From JAOARY01 sp045345765 (lineage in GTDB: Bacteria; Bacillota; Clostridia; Peptostreptococcales; Peptostreptococcaceae): 64,000 nt of DNA. Shown here piece after piece: positions 1-9,199 of the stretch. The notes under the pieces were generated by a model. That model worked only from the letters and a program-made list of their open reading frames with translations, was not told the DNA's origin and did no database searches. The DNA lies in assembly GCA_045345765.1 (NCBI GenBank), contig CP148265.1:124001-188000 (forward strand), given 5' to 3'. The translations under genes and the position numbers were made by a program. Numbering within the stretch: position 1 is the first letter of the stretch; each line of letters opens with the position of its first letter.

Positions 1-177
1 GAAAAACCTTATATACATCTTCATATCAATTTATCTAATAAGGATATGCAAACATTTGGTGGGCATTTAAATAAAGCTTATATAAGTGCTACTTGCGAAA
101 TTTTAATAGATATAATAGATATTGATGTAGACAGACAAATAGATGAAGATTTAAATCTAAATATTTTTAAATTCTAA
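1..177 (+). CDS. PPC/DUF296 domain protein, C-terminal fragment
   Basis: The window opens inside this gene; 58 codons run to a TAA at 175-177. The fragment reads HLHINLSNKD, then FGGHLNKAYISATCEI, which matches the PPC (DUF296) fold: His-x-His strand, a GGHL turn and a SATxE strand. Proteins of this family are small, often trimeric, and in some cases bind DNA; the cellular role of the bacterial stand-alone forms is poorly known. The gene ends just before a terminator shared with the convergent chemoreceptor gene. The 5' part is outside the window, so length and start cannot be judged. Confidence 0.75.
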   Translation, partial: EKPYIHLHINLSNKDMQTFGGHLNKAYISATCEILIDIIDIDVDRQIDEDLNLNIFKF

Positions 178-182
178 AAAAA

Positions 183-207
183 GATGAGCCAAAGCTCATC
201 TTTTTTT
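183..207. terminator. Bidirectional intrinsic terminator
   Basis: GATGAGC (183-189), loop CAAA, GCTCATC (194-200) form a perfect 7-bp stem. A T run follows on the plus side and an A run precedes it, so it can stop both the PPC gene (+) and the chemoreceptor gene (-). Confidence 0.85.
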
Positions 208-209
208 AT

Positions 210-2249
210 TTAAATATCAAATTTAACTAAAATCTTTTTAAGTTCATCAGAAACTAATTTTAATTTTCTAGATTCTTCTGTTAAATTCTCAATTGTTGCT
301 ATTTGTTCTTCTGAATTAGCACTCATTTCTTCCATACTAGCAGAAGTTTGTTCAACTCCATCAGAAATACTTTCTATAAGAGATGTTAGATTTTCTTTAT
401 AATTGTTTAGCGATTCACCTAATTGTTTTGTATATTCTGTGATATTAAATAATTCCTGCAAATTATTATTAATATCTTTAAATATACTTTCAGTTTCTAC
501 AACCATAACTTCATTTTTCTTTGCAATTTCCTCTGAATTCTCAGTATATTCAACTGCAAATTTTGACTTTTCTTGTATATTTAATATCTTTTGTCTAATA
601 TCATCTGTTGCAGAACTTGTCTGTTCAGCTAATTTTCTTATTTCCTCTGCAACTACAGCAAATCCTTTACCCGCTTCTCCAGCTCTAGCTGCCTCTATCG
701 AAGCATTAAGTGCTAGCAGATTTGTTTGTTCTGATATTGCATTTATCATATCAATTATACTTGTAATCTCAGATGTACTGTCATCCATCTCTCTTACAAT
801 ATTTTTTATATTTTTTACAGACTCTTGATTTTCAAGAGATTTTTCGCTAAGCCCTTTAAGTGTTTTTGAACCTTTTTTAGATAGCCCAGATGATTCTTCT
901 GTTATTTCATATATTTTTATAGTTGAATCAAATACCTTTTCTAAGTCAATCGAGAAGTTATGCATTTCTTTTACACTTTTTTGAGTATCAGAAGCTTGAT
1001 TTGTTGCAGAATCAGCAATTTCAGATATTGCCTTTGTCATCTCTTCTAATGCCTGCATAGATTGTTCTGTTGCACTTACAAGTATTTGTGATGCTTCATT
1101 CATCTCATTTGAAGATAATTTTATATTTTCAAGCATAGAATTAACAAATTCTTTTACTTTATTAAAACTCTTCGAAATAAGACCCATTTCATCATTAGTT
1201 TCAACAGAAATATTTGCTTTTAAATTACCTTTTGAAAAACTTTCCATAGCATTTAATATTTTTGGAATAGGTTTTAAGCTTATTTGGACTAATAAATATA
1301 AAATTATTAATATTACCAAAGAAAACACTATAAATAATATTGTATTTATGAGTATAAAACTACTAAGTTCTTCTTGTGTTTCTTCAACATCTATTATAGT
1401 ACCCACAGACCACATATTTGATTTTATTGGACTATATGCAATATATTTGTCTTTGCCTTCAAATTTATAACTATCAATATTACTACTTCCTTTTATCATC
1501 TCTCTTCCTATAATGCCTAACCCACCTTCAAATTCCGTAATATTACTGTCCATTATATACTCTTCTTTTGGATGATATACAGTTGTCCCAAGCTTTGTAA
1601 CCAAAATTGAATAACCTTCTTTTCCAATTTTATAAGACTCTAAAACCTTTGACACATCATCAATAAGAAGGTCTATTGCTACAACACCAATTTCTTTTCC
1701 TCCATCGTAAATTGGCTTTACTATAGATATTACAAGTTTACCTGTAACTGCATCTACATAAGGTTCAGTAAATGTAGTATCTCCATTTGCCATAGTTTCT
1801 TTATACCAACCTTTACCCTTTATATCATAATCTGGCGACGAATCATAGTCAGGCATATCAGTTATAAGATCACTAGCATTAGAAAGACCCAGCCAAACTA
1901 AAGATAAATTTGAATCAGTATCTTTAATTTTCTTTAATTGATCTGTAACCCTATAATATATAGGATTGTCTCTTTTTAAATTTCTATCCTGTACTTCCCT
2001 TAAAATCTTTATAAAATCTTCATTTGTAGCCATTTGATTTACTAAAGTTTCATTTTTAGTAAAGAAAACGTTTAATTCATTAGATATACTCTGTGCATCT
2101 TTCAAAAGCTCTCTTTCTATTTGATTTTGTATAAACCCTTTAACTTTTGTATTCAAAGTAATTCCAAGTGTAGAAAATACAATAATAACAGTAAGCAATA
2201 TAAATGCTATAATCTTCCTTGATATTTTTTTTCTAATCCATAAAATCAT
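210..2249 (-). CDS. Methyl-accepting chemotaxis protein with dCache sensor
   Basis: This 679-residue protein is a transmembrane chemoreceptor that would control CheA through CheW. Membrane helix 1 spans about 12-31 and helix 2 about 296-322. Between them is a dCache-type sensor with GWYKE (147-151) and EPYVDAVTG (162-170), the usual ligand-pocket strands. In many amino-acid-binding dCache domains the residue two before the Trp is Arg; here it is Lys (DIKGKGW), so the ligand is uncertain. HAMP follows at about 323-375, then a cytoplasmic signalling hairpin whose tip (EQTNLLALNASIEAARAGE, from 507) is nearly invariant in the family. No C-terminal NWETF-type pentapeptide is present. The ATG start has the SD AGGAGG, 6-7 bases upstream. 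The gene stands alone with its own terminator. Confidence 0.93.
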   Translation of the reverse strand: MILWIRKKISRKIIAFILLTVIIVFSTLGITLNTKVKGFIQNQIERELLKDAQSISNELNVFFTKNETLVNQMATNEDFIKILREVQDRNLKRDNPIYYRVTDQLKKIKDTDSNLSLVWLGLSNASDLITDMPDYDSSPDYDIKGKGWYKETMANGDTTFTEPYVDAVTGKLVISIVKPIYDGGKEIGVVAIDLLIDDVSKVLESYKIGKEGYSILVTKLGTTVYHPKEEYIMDSNITEFEGGLGIIGREMIKGSSNIDSYKFEGKDKYIAYSPIKSNMWSVGTIIDVEETQEELSSFILINTILFIVFSLVILIILYLLVQISLKPIPKILNAMESFSKGNLKANISVETNDEMGLISKSFNKVKEFVNSMLENIKLSSNEMNEASQILVSATEQSMQALEEMTKAISEIADSATNQASDTQKSVKEMHNFSIDLEKVFDSTIKIYEITEESSGLSKKGSKTLKGLSEKSLENQESVKNIKNIVREMDDSTSEITSIIDMINAISEQTNLLALNASIEAARAGEAGKGFAVVAEEIRKLAEQTSSATDDIRQKILNIQEKSKFAVEYTENSEEIAKKNEVMVVETESIFKDINNNLQELFNITEYTKQLGESLNNYKENLTSLIESISDGVEQTSASMEEMSANSEEQIATIENLTEESRKLKLVSDELKKILVKFDI

Positions 2250-2376
2250 AACACTACCTCCTCACACAAACTCTCATGTATTTTATATCTACCCCAAAAA
2301 AATTATAGTAATAATTTTATTTATTTTTTACTAATTTTTTTAATTTATAATTTTTTTATAATTTTTTTATTTTTTT

Positions 2377-2396
2377 ATTTATTTATTTATTTATTT
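2377..2396. repeat. ATTT tetranucleotide tract
   Basis: Five head-to-tail copies of ATTT lie in the 221-bp divergent gap between the chemoreceptor gene and the orphan gene, just upstream of a perfect TATAAT. The length could vary by slippage. The rest of the gap is AT-rich without further structure I can support. Confidence 0.6.
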
Positions 2397-2399
2397 GTT

Positions 2400-2405
2400 T
2401 ATAAT
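2400..2405 (+). promoter_or_regulatory. Candidate -10 element of the orphan gene
   Basis: A perfect TATAAT lies 66 bp before the start at 2471. No good -35 is seen at 17 bp; the upstream DNA is the ATTT tract. A second pair, TTGTTT (2395-2400) with TATATC (2417-2422, spacer 16), is an alternative. Confidence 0.35.
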
Positions 2406-2470
2406 ATATATATATGTATATCAATATAAAAAGGGTTTGATTTTACGGATTATTTTAAGGAGTGTTCTTT

Positions 2471-2863
2471 ATGCTTTTTCCTTATCGTTTAAATTCACTT
2501 ACTCCAGCACAGAGACTTTGCATTTTAGTTAAATTAAAAGAAGATATTGGAGGATTTGAAGTCAAAAAACACCTTATCGATATATCCAAGCAAGATGAAC
2601 GTTATTTTGACATTATAGAGTTTGATTCTATTATAAATAAACATAATATTACTCTTGGTGATTGGCTTTATGGAAATGATAAATATATAGGTCATTATAT
2701 GTCTAGATGTACCAATAATAAAGATGAGTGGCTAATCTACATACCTTTAAAAACACCTAAGGAAGCCAAAGATTTTTTACTTTCATCACTTAATATGCTC
2801 GTATATAAAGATATAATTAAAGATTATTATGTATATGATAATCAAAAAATAAAAAACAGCTAA
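2471..2863 (+). CDS. Conserved-looking protein of unknown function, 130 aa
   Basis: I do not recognise this protein. The ATG at 2471 is chosen over an in-frame GTG at 2462 because the SD AAGGAG (2457-2462) sits 8 bases before the ATG and would overlap the GTG. The product is soluble, with no signal peptide or membrane segment, rich in Lys, Asp and Tyr, with one Cys near the N-terminus (about residue 15) and one mid-chain (RCTNNKDEW). A YxxHxxxRCTN stretch followed by WLIYIPLKTP is the most distinctive part. It is the only complete plus-strand gene in the window and has its own terminator, so it is a single-gene unit. It could be an accessory or recently acquired gene; the base composition is similar to its neighbours. 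Confidence 0.65.
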   Translation: MLFPYRLNSLTPAQRLCILVKLKEDIGGFEVKKHLIDISKQDERYFDIIEFDSIINKHNITLGDWLYGNDKYIGHYMSRCTNNKDEWLIYIPLKTPKEAKDFLLSSLNMLVYKDIIKDYYVYDNQKIKNS

Positions 2864-2876
2864 TAGCTGTTTTTTA
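2856..2876. terminator. Bidirectional intrinsic terminator
   Basis: ACAGCT (2856-2861), loop AAT, AGCTGT (2865-2870) is flanked by six A on the left and six T on the right. It overlaps the stop codon of the plus-strand orphan gene and also lies just past the end of pgsA on the minus strand. Confidence 0.85.
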
Positions 2877-2897
2877 TTTTTATTATTCTTTTATTTC

Positions 2898-3410
2898 TTA
2901 ACCCTTTAATACGTCCATATTAAGTCTTATATAATCAAATCCTGAATATGCTGTTAAAAATATTGATATATAAAATACATAAAAACCAAAAGGTATATTA
3001 AATAAAATCATTATTATACCTATAAGTTGACTAACTGTTTTTAATTTCCCATAATAGCTTGCAGCTATAACCTTTCCACTAGATGCAGCTATTGCTCTTA
3101 TTATACTTATGCCTAATTCTCTTGTTATAACTATTAAAACCATCCAAGATGCGATTTTATTCATTTCTAAAAATACAAGCATTGCAGCCAACACTAAAAT
3201 TTTATCTGCAAGTGGATCCATAAGCTTTCCAAAATTAGTAACCATATTATATTTTCTAGCTAAATAACCATCTAAAAAATCTGTTATTGATGCTATTATA
3301 AAAATTATTCCTGCATATAAAAAACCCTTATCCGAGTTTAATAATGCAAAATACATAAAAATAGGAACTAAAAAAATTCTAAGCATTGTAAGCTGGTTTG
3401 CTATATTCAT
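2898..3410 (-). CDS. pgsA: CDP-diacylglycerol--glycerol-3-phosphate 3-phosphatidyltransferase
   Basis: This integral membrane enzyme makes phosphatidylglycerol phosphate from CDP-diacylglycerol and glycerol-3-phosphate, the committed step to phosphatidylglycerol and cardiolipin. The CDP-alcohol phosphotransferase signature DG-x2-AR-x8-G-x3-D-x3-D is complete (D47, G48, A51, R52, G61, D65, D69). At 170 residues with several hydrophobic segments it has a normal length. The ATG follows the SD GGGAGAG and abuts the rimO stop with no gap, so the two are co-transcribed. rimO-pgsA neighbourhoods are common in Clostridia. It is the last gene of the unit, before the terminator at 2856-2876. Confidence 0.95.
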   Translation of the reverse strand: MNIANQLTMLRIFLVPIFMYFALLNSDKGFLYAGIIFIIASITDFLDGYLARKYNMVTNFGKLMDPLADKILVLAAMLVFLEMNKIASWMVLIVITRELGISIIRAIAASSGKVIAASYYGKLKTVSQLIGIIMILFNIPFGFYVFYISIFLTAYSGFDYIRLNMDVLKG

Positions 3411-4742
3411 CTAAATCTCTCCCATCAGATCATATTCTAAGGCATCTACTATATTTACTTTATAAAATTCTCCTATATTTAATTTTTTTTCTGTTTTTAC
3501 AAAAATAGCATTATCAATATCACAAGAATCTTTTTTACTTCTTCCACAATATTCATTTTCTGCTACTTGTTCTTCTATAAGAATTTCTAAATCTTTGCCT
3601 ATTAATTTTCTATTATTTTCTAAAGATATATATTTTTGATCTAACATTATTTGATTTTTTCTATCTTCCTTTATCTCTTCCTCCATATGACCTTCTAATT
3701 TATAGGCTGGTGTATCTTCTTCTTTGGAATATGCAAATACACCAAGTCTATCAAATTTAATATCATTTACAAACTGTTTTAATTCTTCAAATTCTTCATT
3801 CGTTTCAGAAGGAAATCCTACTATTAAAGACGTTCTTATTGTTGAATCCTCTAAGTTTTCTCTTATTAGATTTATCTTCTTTATTATGTCTTCCTTTGTA
3901 GTTCTTCTATTCATGAGCTTTAAAATTCTATCATTACAATGTTGAATAGGTATATCAAAATAATTTAATACCTTTTCTTCTTCCTTAAACACTTTTATTA
4001 ATTCTTCATCTATCATTTCTGGATATAAATAATGAACTCTAATCCAATTTAATTCTTCTATCTTAGCTAATTCTTTTAGTAATTCTTTTAACTTTTTCTT
4101 TCCATATAAATCAAGACCATATCTACTCGTATCTTGAGCTATAACTATTAGTTCTTTTACTCCAGATTTAACAAGTTCCTTAGCTTCAGCTATTATTTCA
4201 TCCATTTTTCTACTTCTATATTTACCTCTTAGTTTAGGAATTATACAGTAAGTACATTTATTATCACAACCTTCAGCAATTTTTAAATATGCCATATAAG
4301 TAGGTGTTGATGTTATTCTTGGAGAATTTTCATTAAAATCTTTATCTAAATCTTCTTTAAATATAAGTTTTTTATCTGATTTTTTTTCATATAATTCTTT
4401 TATTATATTTGCTATCTCATCATAGCTAGTTGTTCCTACATATGCATCAACTTCAGGAAGTTCATTATTCATAAGTTCTGCATATCTTTGTGCTAAACAA
4501 CCTGTCATTATAAGAAATTCTAATTCTCCATATTCTTTATATTTAGCTAATTCCAAAGACGTATTTATAGATTCTTCTTTTGCTGATTCTATAAAACCAC
4601 ATGTATTTACTATAATAACATTTGCCTCTTTAAAATCCTCAGTAAGTTCAAAACCATTAGTTTCTAAAAGTCCTGCCATTATTTCTGCATCTACTAAATT
4701 TTTTGAACATCCTAAAGATTCTATTGCTACCTTTGCTCTCAT
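3411..4742 (-). CDS. rimO: Ribosomal protein S12 Asp methylthiotransferase
   Basis: RimO is a radical-SAM enzyme that adds a methylthio group to a conserved aspartate of ribosomal protein S12. The N-terminal UPF0004 domain supplies cluster cysteines C12, C48 and C82. The radical-SAM motif CxxxCxxC is at C159, C163 and C166. A C-terminal TRAM domain (about 375-443) completes the 443-residue chain, a normal length. The related MiaB acts on tRNA; the early SLGCSKNLVDAE motif is typical of RimO. The ATG has the SD AAAAGGAG and begins directly after the mnmH stop, so mnmH, rimO and pgsA are translationally packed. Confidence 0.95.
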   Translation of the reverse strand: MRAKVAIESLGCSKNLVDAEIMAGLLETNGFELTEDFKEANVIIVNTCGFIESAKEESINTSLELAKYKEYGELEFLIMTGCLAQRYAELMNNELPEVDAYVGTTSYDEIANIIKELYEKKSDKKLIFKEDLDKDFNENSPRITSTPTYMAYLKIAEGCDNKCTYCIIPKLRGKYRSRKMDEIIAEAKELVKSGVKELIVIAQDTSRYGLDLYGKKKLKELLKELAKIEELNWIRVHYLYPEMIDEELIKVFKEEEKVLNYFDIPIQHCNDRILKLMNRRTTKEDIIKKINLIRENLEDSTIRTSLIVGFPSETNEEFEELKQFVNDIKFDRLGVFAYSKEEDTPAYKLEGHMEEEIKEDRKNQIMLDQKYISLENNRKLIGKDLEILIEEQVAENEYCGRSKKDSCDIDNAIFVKTEKKLNIGEFYKVNIVDALEYDLMGEI

Positions 4743-5780
4743 TTAATTTCTCCTTTTCAATTCATCATATATATTAACTATTAAATTCACAACATTATCT
4801 ATATCATCAGAGTTTAAAATATCAATATATTCATACTTATCTATAGAATACTTATAAAGAGGATCATAATATTCATCTATTAATATTTTTATCACTTCTT
4901 TATAATCATTATTTTTAACCAAATTAATTAAAAACTCCAATTTTTCATTACCTATTCTCTTTTTTAAATTTTTTAGTGAGTTTATTATAGTCTCTTCATC
5001 TTTAAAACTTGACTTTATATACATTTCATAAAGTGTTTCTACTCTAGAATCTAAACTCGATTCTACCAAATAATGCTTACCATTGGATATTTTATCAAAT
5101 ATATTATCTGGTATTATATTTCTTCCTATTCTTTTACTTTCACTTTCAACAACAATAAAGTCCTTAGAATCATAAAGGCTTTTGAATAATTTGCTTTCAA
5201 AATAACTCTGCGTTGGAGGTTTTAAATCAAATGATATATACCCAAAAACTGAACCACTATTTTTTGCAATACCTTCTAAATCTAATACATCAATATTTTT
5301 AGATTCTAATTTTTCTAAAATCTTTGTTTTTCCAACACCTGTATTACCGTGAAGAACTATAAATTCTTTATCTAAAGTTTCAAAATAATCTCTTAAAAAC
5401 TTTCTATATCCTTTATATCCCAAATCTAATTTGAGACAATCTATCCCCATAGAGTTTAAAAAATCTTTTAAAGAATTACTTCTCATACCACCTCTATGAC
5501 AATATAATATTATATTGTCATATTCTTCTTTTATATTCGATATTTTTTCATATATATTATCTAATTTTTTTGAAACACAATTAATTCCTAATTTTATAGC
5601 CTCTTTTTTTGATAATCTTTTGTATAAAGTCCCAACTTCTTTTCGTTCCTCATCATTTAAAATTGGTATATTTATAGCATTTACAATATGATCTTTTTCA
5701 TATTCACTTTCACTTCTCACATCTATAAATATTTTGTTTTTTAATTTAAATGCATCTTCTATACTTATATTCTTATTCAT
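4743..5780 (-). CDS. mnmH: tRNA 2-selenouridine synthase
   Basis: MnmH (SelU, YbbB) replaces sulfur by selenium at the wobble 2-thiouridine of some tRNAs, using selenophosphate. An N-terminal rhodanese domain carries the catalytic cysteine in YCHRGGMRS (C94), and a C-terminal P-loop domain begins with HGNTGVGKT (about 144-152). I start it at the ATG at 5780 (345 aa), which has a modest AGAG site 8 bases upstream and lies after the kinase stop. An in-frame ATG at 5813 would add 11 residues, overlap the kinase gene by 17 bp and has no SD. The gene implies that the cell makes selenophosphate; selD is not in the window. Confidence 0.9.
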   Translation of the reverse strand: MNKNISIEDAFKLKNKIFIDVRSESEYEKDHIVNAINIPILNDEERKEVGTLYKRLSKKEAIKLGINCVSKKLDNIYEKISNIKEEYDNIILYCHRGGMRSNSLKDFLNSMGIDCLKLDLGYKGYRKFLRDYFETLDKEFIVLHGNTGVGKTKILEKLESKNIDVLDLEGIAKNSGSVFGYISFDLKPPTQSYFESKLFKSLYDSKDFIVVESESKRIGRNIIPDNIFDKISNGKHYLVESSLDSRVETLYEMYIKSSFKDEETIINSLKNLKKRIGNEKLEFLINLVKNNDYKEVIKILIDEYYDPLYKYSIDKYEYIDILNSDDIDNVVNLIVNIYDELKRRN

Positions 5781-5796
5781 ATTATCAACTCTATTT

Positions 5797-6990
5797 TTAT
5801 AATTTAAATTCATTGTGCAAAGCTTTAACAGCCTTTAACACATTTATTTTATCAACTAAACAAGAAATAGTCATATGAGAATCTGAAGTTTGATAAATAG
5901 TTATATTTTCATTTTTTAACGCTCTTACAACCTTAGCCATAACACCAGGTATTCCAGTTATTTTTTCTCCTATTATCGTTACTTTCTCTAAATCTTTTTT
6001 TAATTTAATTGATATATCTTTATTCTTTATAATCTTTTGCAAATCATATAAATTATCCTTATTTATTACAAATGCTTTTTTAAAGGTAAAAAAGTTTATC
6101 ATATCTATACTTATATTATTTTCTTCTATTTCATTTAAAACATCCATAAATATATCTTCTTCACCTTCTAATATAATCTGTACCAAATCACTTTTGTTAG
6201 CAACTGCTCTTACTAATTTTTCATTAAAATAAGAATCAAGTTCCTTCTTTTCTTTTAAAATCATTGTTCCCGATTTTTCATTAGTTATATTTTTAATAAC
6301 AATTTTAATATTATTATTTTTAGCAATTTCTACTGCTCTAGGATGTATTACTTTAGCACCTTGTTCTGCCATTTGAAAAACTTCATCATAATCTATATTT
6401 TCAATAATTTTAGCATTAGGCTCTATTTTAGGGTCAGCTGTCATTATTCCATTTACATCTGTATAAATACAAACATCTTTTATATCTACTGATTTTGCAA
6501 GAAGTATAGCAGTTGTATCACTACCACCCCTACCCAAAGTCGTAATATCATCATTTTCTTCATTATAACCTTGAAATCCTGTAACTATTATAACATCATA
6601 ATCTTTTAATTCTTTTTTAATTCTTTTATTTTCAAGCTTTTTAATCTGTGCATTATTATAATTATCATTTGTAAAGATTCCAGCTTGCCTTCCAGTCAAA
6701 ACAATTGATTTAATATCATATAATTTTAGATAATGATTTAAAACACATGCACTAATTATTTCTCCGCAAGACATTATAAGGTCTAATTCTCTTTTTGATA
6801 AATCTTTTGTTATATCTTTACAAAGATTGATGAGAGTATCAGTTGAATAACAATCCTCATTTCTACCCATAGCTGAAACTACTACAATTTGTTTTTTATC
6901 TATATCTTTTTTTATTATTGAAGAAACTCTTTTTAGTTTTTCATCACAGTTCAATGAAGTTCCTCCAAATTTCTTTATACTAATCTCCAA
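5797..6990 (-). CDS. Aspartate kinase (monofunctional)
   Basis: The enzyme phosphorylates aspartate, the first step to lysine, diaminopimelate, threonine and methionine. The N-terminal kinase domain opens with KFGGTS (7-12). Motifs VVSAMGRN, TLGRGGSDTTA and DPRAV-like IHPRAVEIA are visible. Two ACT domains fill about 260-397 and presumably bind the feedback inhibitor. I start it at TTG 6990 (397 aa) because GGGAGG lies 6 bases upstream and the chain then begins MEISIKKFGG like its homologues; the frame is open to 7035. Which end-product inhibits it cannot be told from sequence. It probably begins a unit with mnmH, rimO and pgsA. Confidence 0.92.
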   Translation of the reverse strand: MEISIKKFGGTSLNCDEKLKRVSSIIKKDIDKKQIVVVSAMGRNEDCYSTDTLINLCKDITKDLSKRELDLIMSCGEIISACVLNHYLKLYDIKSIVLTGRQAGIFTNDNYNNAQIKKLENKRIKKELKDYDVIIVTGFQGYNEENDDITTLGRGGSDTTAILLAKSVDIKDVCIYTDVNGIMTADPKIEPNAKIIENIDYDEVFQMAEQGAKVIHPRAVEIAKNNNIKIVIKNITNEKSGTMILKEKKELDSYFNEKLVRAVANKSDLVQIILEGEEDIFMDVLNEIEENNISIDMINFFTFKKAFVINKDNLYDLQKIIKNKDISIKLKKDLEKVTIIGEKITGIPGVMAKVVRALKNENITIYQTSDSHMTISCLVDKINVLKAVKALHNEFKL

Positions 6991-7025
6991 ATTATTGCCT
7001 CCCAGAAAAATTTTTTTCCTATTTA

Positions 7026-7034
7026 ATGATAGCA
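7026..7034 (-). promoter_or_regulatory. Candidate extended -10 promoter of the aspartate kinase gene
   Basis: Read on the minus strand, TGCTATCAT is an extended -10 (TGn plus TATCAT, 7026-7031), 35 bp before the kinase start and just past the pnp terminator. The -35 is poor. The 88-nt space between that terminator and the start codon is too short for a lysine riboswitch. Confidence 0.4.
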
Positions 7035-7074
7035 TAAATTTAAATAAATTTTATATAATTTATTTGATATTAAA

Positions 7075-7104
7075 TAAAAAATAAGCACTATTTAGCGCTT
7101 ATTT
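7075..7104 (-). terminator. Intrinsic terminator of pnp
   Basis: On the minus strand AAATAAGCGCTA, loop AA, TAGTGCTTATTT form a 12-bp stem with one G-T pair (7079-7104), followed by a T run. It lies eight bases past the pnp stop. Confidence 0.88.
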
Positions 7105-7111
7105 AAAATTT

Positions 7112-9199
7112 CTATTTTTCTTTTTTCTCTATAAGAGCTTTCATCGAAAGATTAATTCTACCTTGCTTGTCGATTTCAGTAACTTTAACGTTAACTATAT
7201 CTCCAACTTTAAGTGCATCTTCAACTTTATTAACTCTTTCATGCGATATATTAGATATATGCACTAAGCCTTCTTTACCTGGAAGTATTTCAACAAATGC
7301 ACCAAATTGCATAAGTCTTGTTACTTTACCTTCATATGTTTCTCCAACTTCTGCTTCCTTTACTATCGCTTCAATCATAAGTCTAGCTTTTTCTCCGCCT
7401 TCCTTATCTGTTGATGCTACAAATACTGTTCCATCATTTTCAATATCTACTTTAACACCAGTTTCATCAATTATTTTATTTATAACTTTTCCACCAGGTC
7501 CGATTATATCTCTTATTTTATCTGGATTTACAGTCATTTTAAATATTCTAGGAGCATAAGTAGATAACTCATTTGGAGTTTTTATACTTTCTCTCATCTT
7601 ATTTAAGATGTGAATTCTTCCTACTCTTGCTTGTTCTAAAGCTTGTTTTAAAATAGTTTTATCTATACCATCTATTTTAATATCCATTTGTATTGCAGTT
7701 ATTCCTTTTTCTGTTCCTGCAACTTTAAAGTCCATATCTCCAAGGAAATCTTCTAGCCCTTGTATGTCCGAAAGTATGGCTAATTTATCATCTTCTTTTA
7801 TAAGACCCATAGCTATTCCAGATACCATATCTTTTATCGGTACACCTGCATCTAAAAGTGCTAATGTACTACCACAAACACTCGCTTGTGATGAAGATCC
7901 ATTTGAGCTTAATACTTCTGAAACAAGTCTTATTGCATATGGGAAATCTTCTTTTGATGGAATCATCGGTTCTAATGCTCTTTCTGCTAATGCTCCATGT
8001 CCAATTTCTCTTCTTCCTGGTCCTCTAAGTGGTCTAGTTTCACCAGTACTATATGGAGGAAAATTATAATGATGCATATATCTTTTTTCTTCCGCTTCAT
8101 CAAGTCCATCTAATATTTGAACGTCACCTAATGCACCTAATGTAGCTATTGTAAGCGCCTGAGTTTGTCCTCTTGTAAATAGTCCTGAACCATGAGTTCT
8201 TGGTAGAAGTCCAACTTTTGTATATATCGGTCTAATCTCTTCTAATTTTCTATTATCAGGTCTTACGCCTTCATTTAAAATTCTTCCTCTAACAAATTCT
8301 TTTTTCATTTTATAAATAATTTCTTTTATATCATTTTTAAATTCTTCTTTATATTCTTCAAACTCATCCATAATAGCAGTTTCAACTGCACTTATGGCTT
8401 CTTGTCTTTCCATTTTATCTTCTTTGTATATAGCTTCTTTCATCTTATCGTATGCAAAATCTGTTATCTTTGCTTTTAATTCTTTATTTGGCTCAAATAA
8501 TGAAATTTCTTTCTTTTCTTTTCCAGCTTCTTTTACTATATCCTCTATAAATGCCACTATTTTTTTGATTTCTTCATGAGCAAATAAAATAGCATCTAAC
8601 ATAACATCTTCTTTAATTTCTTTAGAACCTGCTTCAACCATCATTATTGCATCTTTAGTTCCCGAAACTATAAGATGTAAATCACTTTGATTTCTTTGTT
8701 CTAATGTTGGATTTGCTACAAATTCACTATTTACAAGTCCAACTAAAACAGATCCAGTTGGTCCATTAAAAGGAATATCTGATATAGAAAGTACTACTGA
8801 AGACGCTATCATAGCTGCTATTTCCGAACTTGCATCTTGATCTACAGATAGTACAGTTGTTACTACTTGCACATCATTTCTATATCCCTTTGGAAATAAT
8901 GGTCTTATTGGTCTATCTATTAATCTTGATGTTAATATAGCCTTTTCACTAGGTCTTCCTTCTCTTTTAACAAATCCGCCTGGTATTTTACCTACTGAAT
9001 ATTGTTTTTCTTCGTAATCTACACTAAGTGGAAAAAAGTCTATTCCTGCTCTAGGTTCTTTCGATGAACAAGCTGAAGCTAATATAACTGTCTCACCATA
9101 TGAAAGTAAACAACTTCCACTAGCAAGGCCAGCAACCTCACCTATCTCTACTTTTAAATTTTTTCCTGCAAATACTGTTTCAAATTTCTTAATTTCCAA
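7112..9199 (-). CDS. pnp: Polyribonucleotide nucleotidyltransferase (PNPase)
   Basis: PNPase is a trimeric 3'-5' phosphorolytic exoribonuclease and a core part of mRNA decay. Two RNase PH-like domains (about 5-220 and 310-545) flank an all-helical segment; a KH domain with IIGPGGKVI (about 555-610) and an S1 domain (about 618-690) follow. FFPLSVDYEEK and the conserved GRREIGHG and SEVLSSNGSSS motifs of the catalytic half are intact. The start is TTG 9199, 7 bases after GGAGG, giving 695 residues; six extra codons upstream are open but include the SD. It follows rpsO, as in most bacteria, so the two are probably co-transcribed with part stopped at the rpsO terminator. Confidence 0.97.
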   Translation of the reverse strand: MEIKKFETVFAGKNLKVEIGEVAGLASGSCLLSYGETVILASACSSKEPRAGIDFFPLSVDYEEKQYSVGKIPGGFVKREGRPSEKAILTSRLIDRPIRPLFPKGYRNDVQVVTTVLSVDQDASSEIAAMIASSVVLSISDIPFNGPTGSVLVGLVNSEFVANPTLEQRNQSDLHLIVSGTKDAIMMVEAGSKEIKEDVMLDAILFAHEEIKKIVAFIEDIVKEAGKEKKEISLFEPNKELKAKITDFAYDKMKEAIYKEDKMERQEAISAVETAIMDEFEEYKEEFKNDIKEIIYKMKKEFVRGRILNEGVRPDNRKLEEIRPIYTKVGLLPRTHGSGLFTRGQTQALTIATLGALGDVQILDGLDEAEEKRYMHHYNFPPYSTGETRPLRGPGRREIGHGALAERALEPMIPSKEDFPYAIRLVSEVLSSNGSSSQASVCGSTLALLDAGVPIKDMVSGIAMGLIKEDDKLAILSDIQGLEDFLGDMDFKVAGTEKGITAIQMDIKIDGIDKTILKQALEQARVGRIHILNKMRESIKTPNELSTYAPRIFKMTVNPDKIRDIIGPGGKVINKIIDETGVKVDIENDGTVFVASTDKEGGEKARLMIEAIVKEAEVGETYEGKVTRLMQFGAFVEILPGKEGLVHISNISHERVNKVEDALKVGDIVNVKVTEIDKQGRINLSMKALIEKKEK

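Noticed and set aside
2250..2340. SigD-type promoter for the chemoreceptor gene
   Set aside because: GGTAGATA in the gap is a poor match to GCCGATAA and no TAAA lies at the right distance.
6991..7078. Lysine riboswitch before the aspartate kinase gene
   Set aside because: Only 88 bp separate the pnp terminator and the start codon, too short for the roughly 170-nt element, and no matching motifs are seen.
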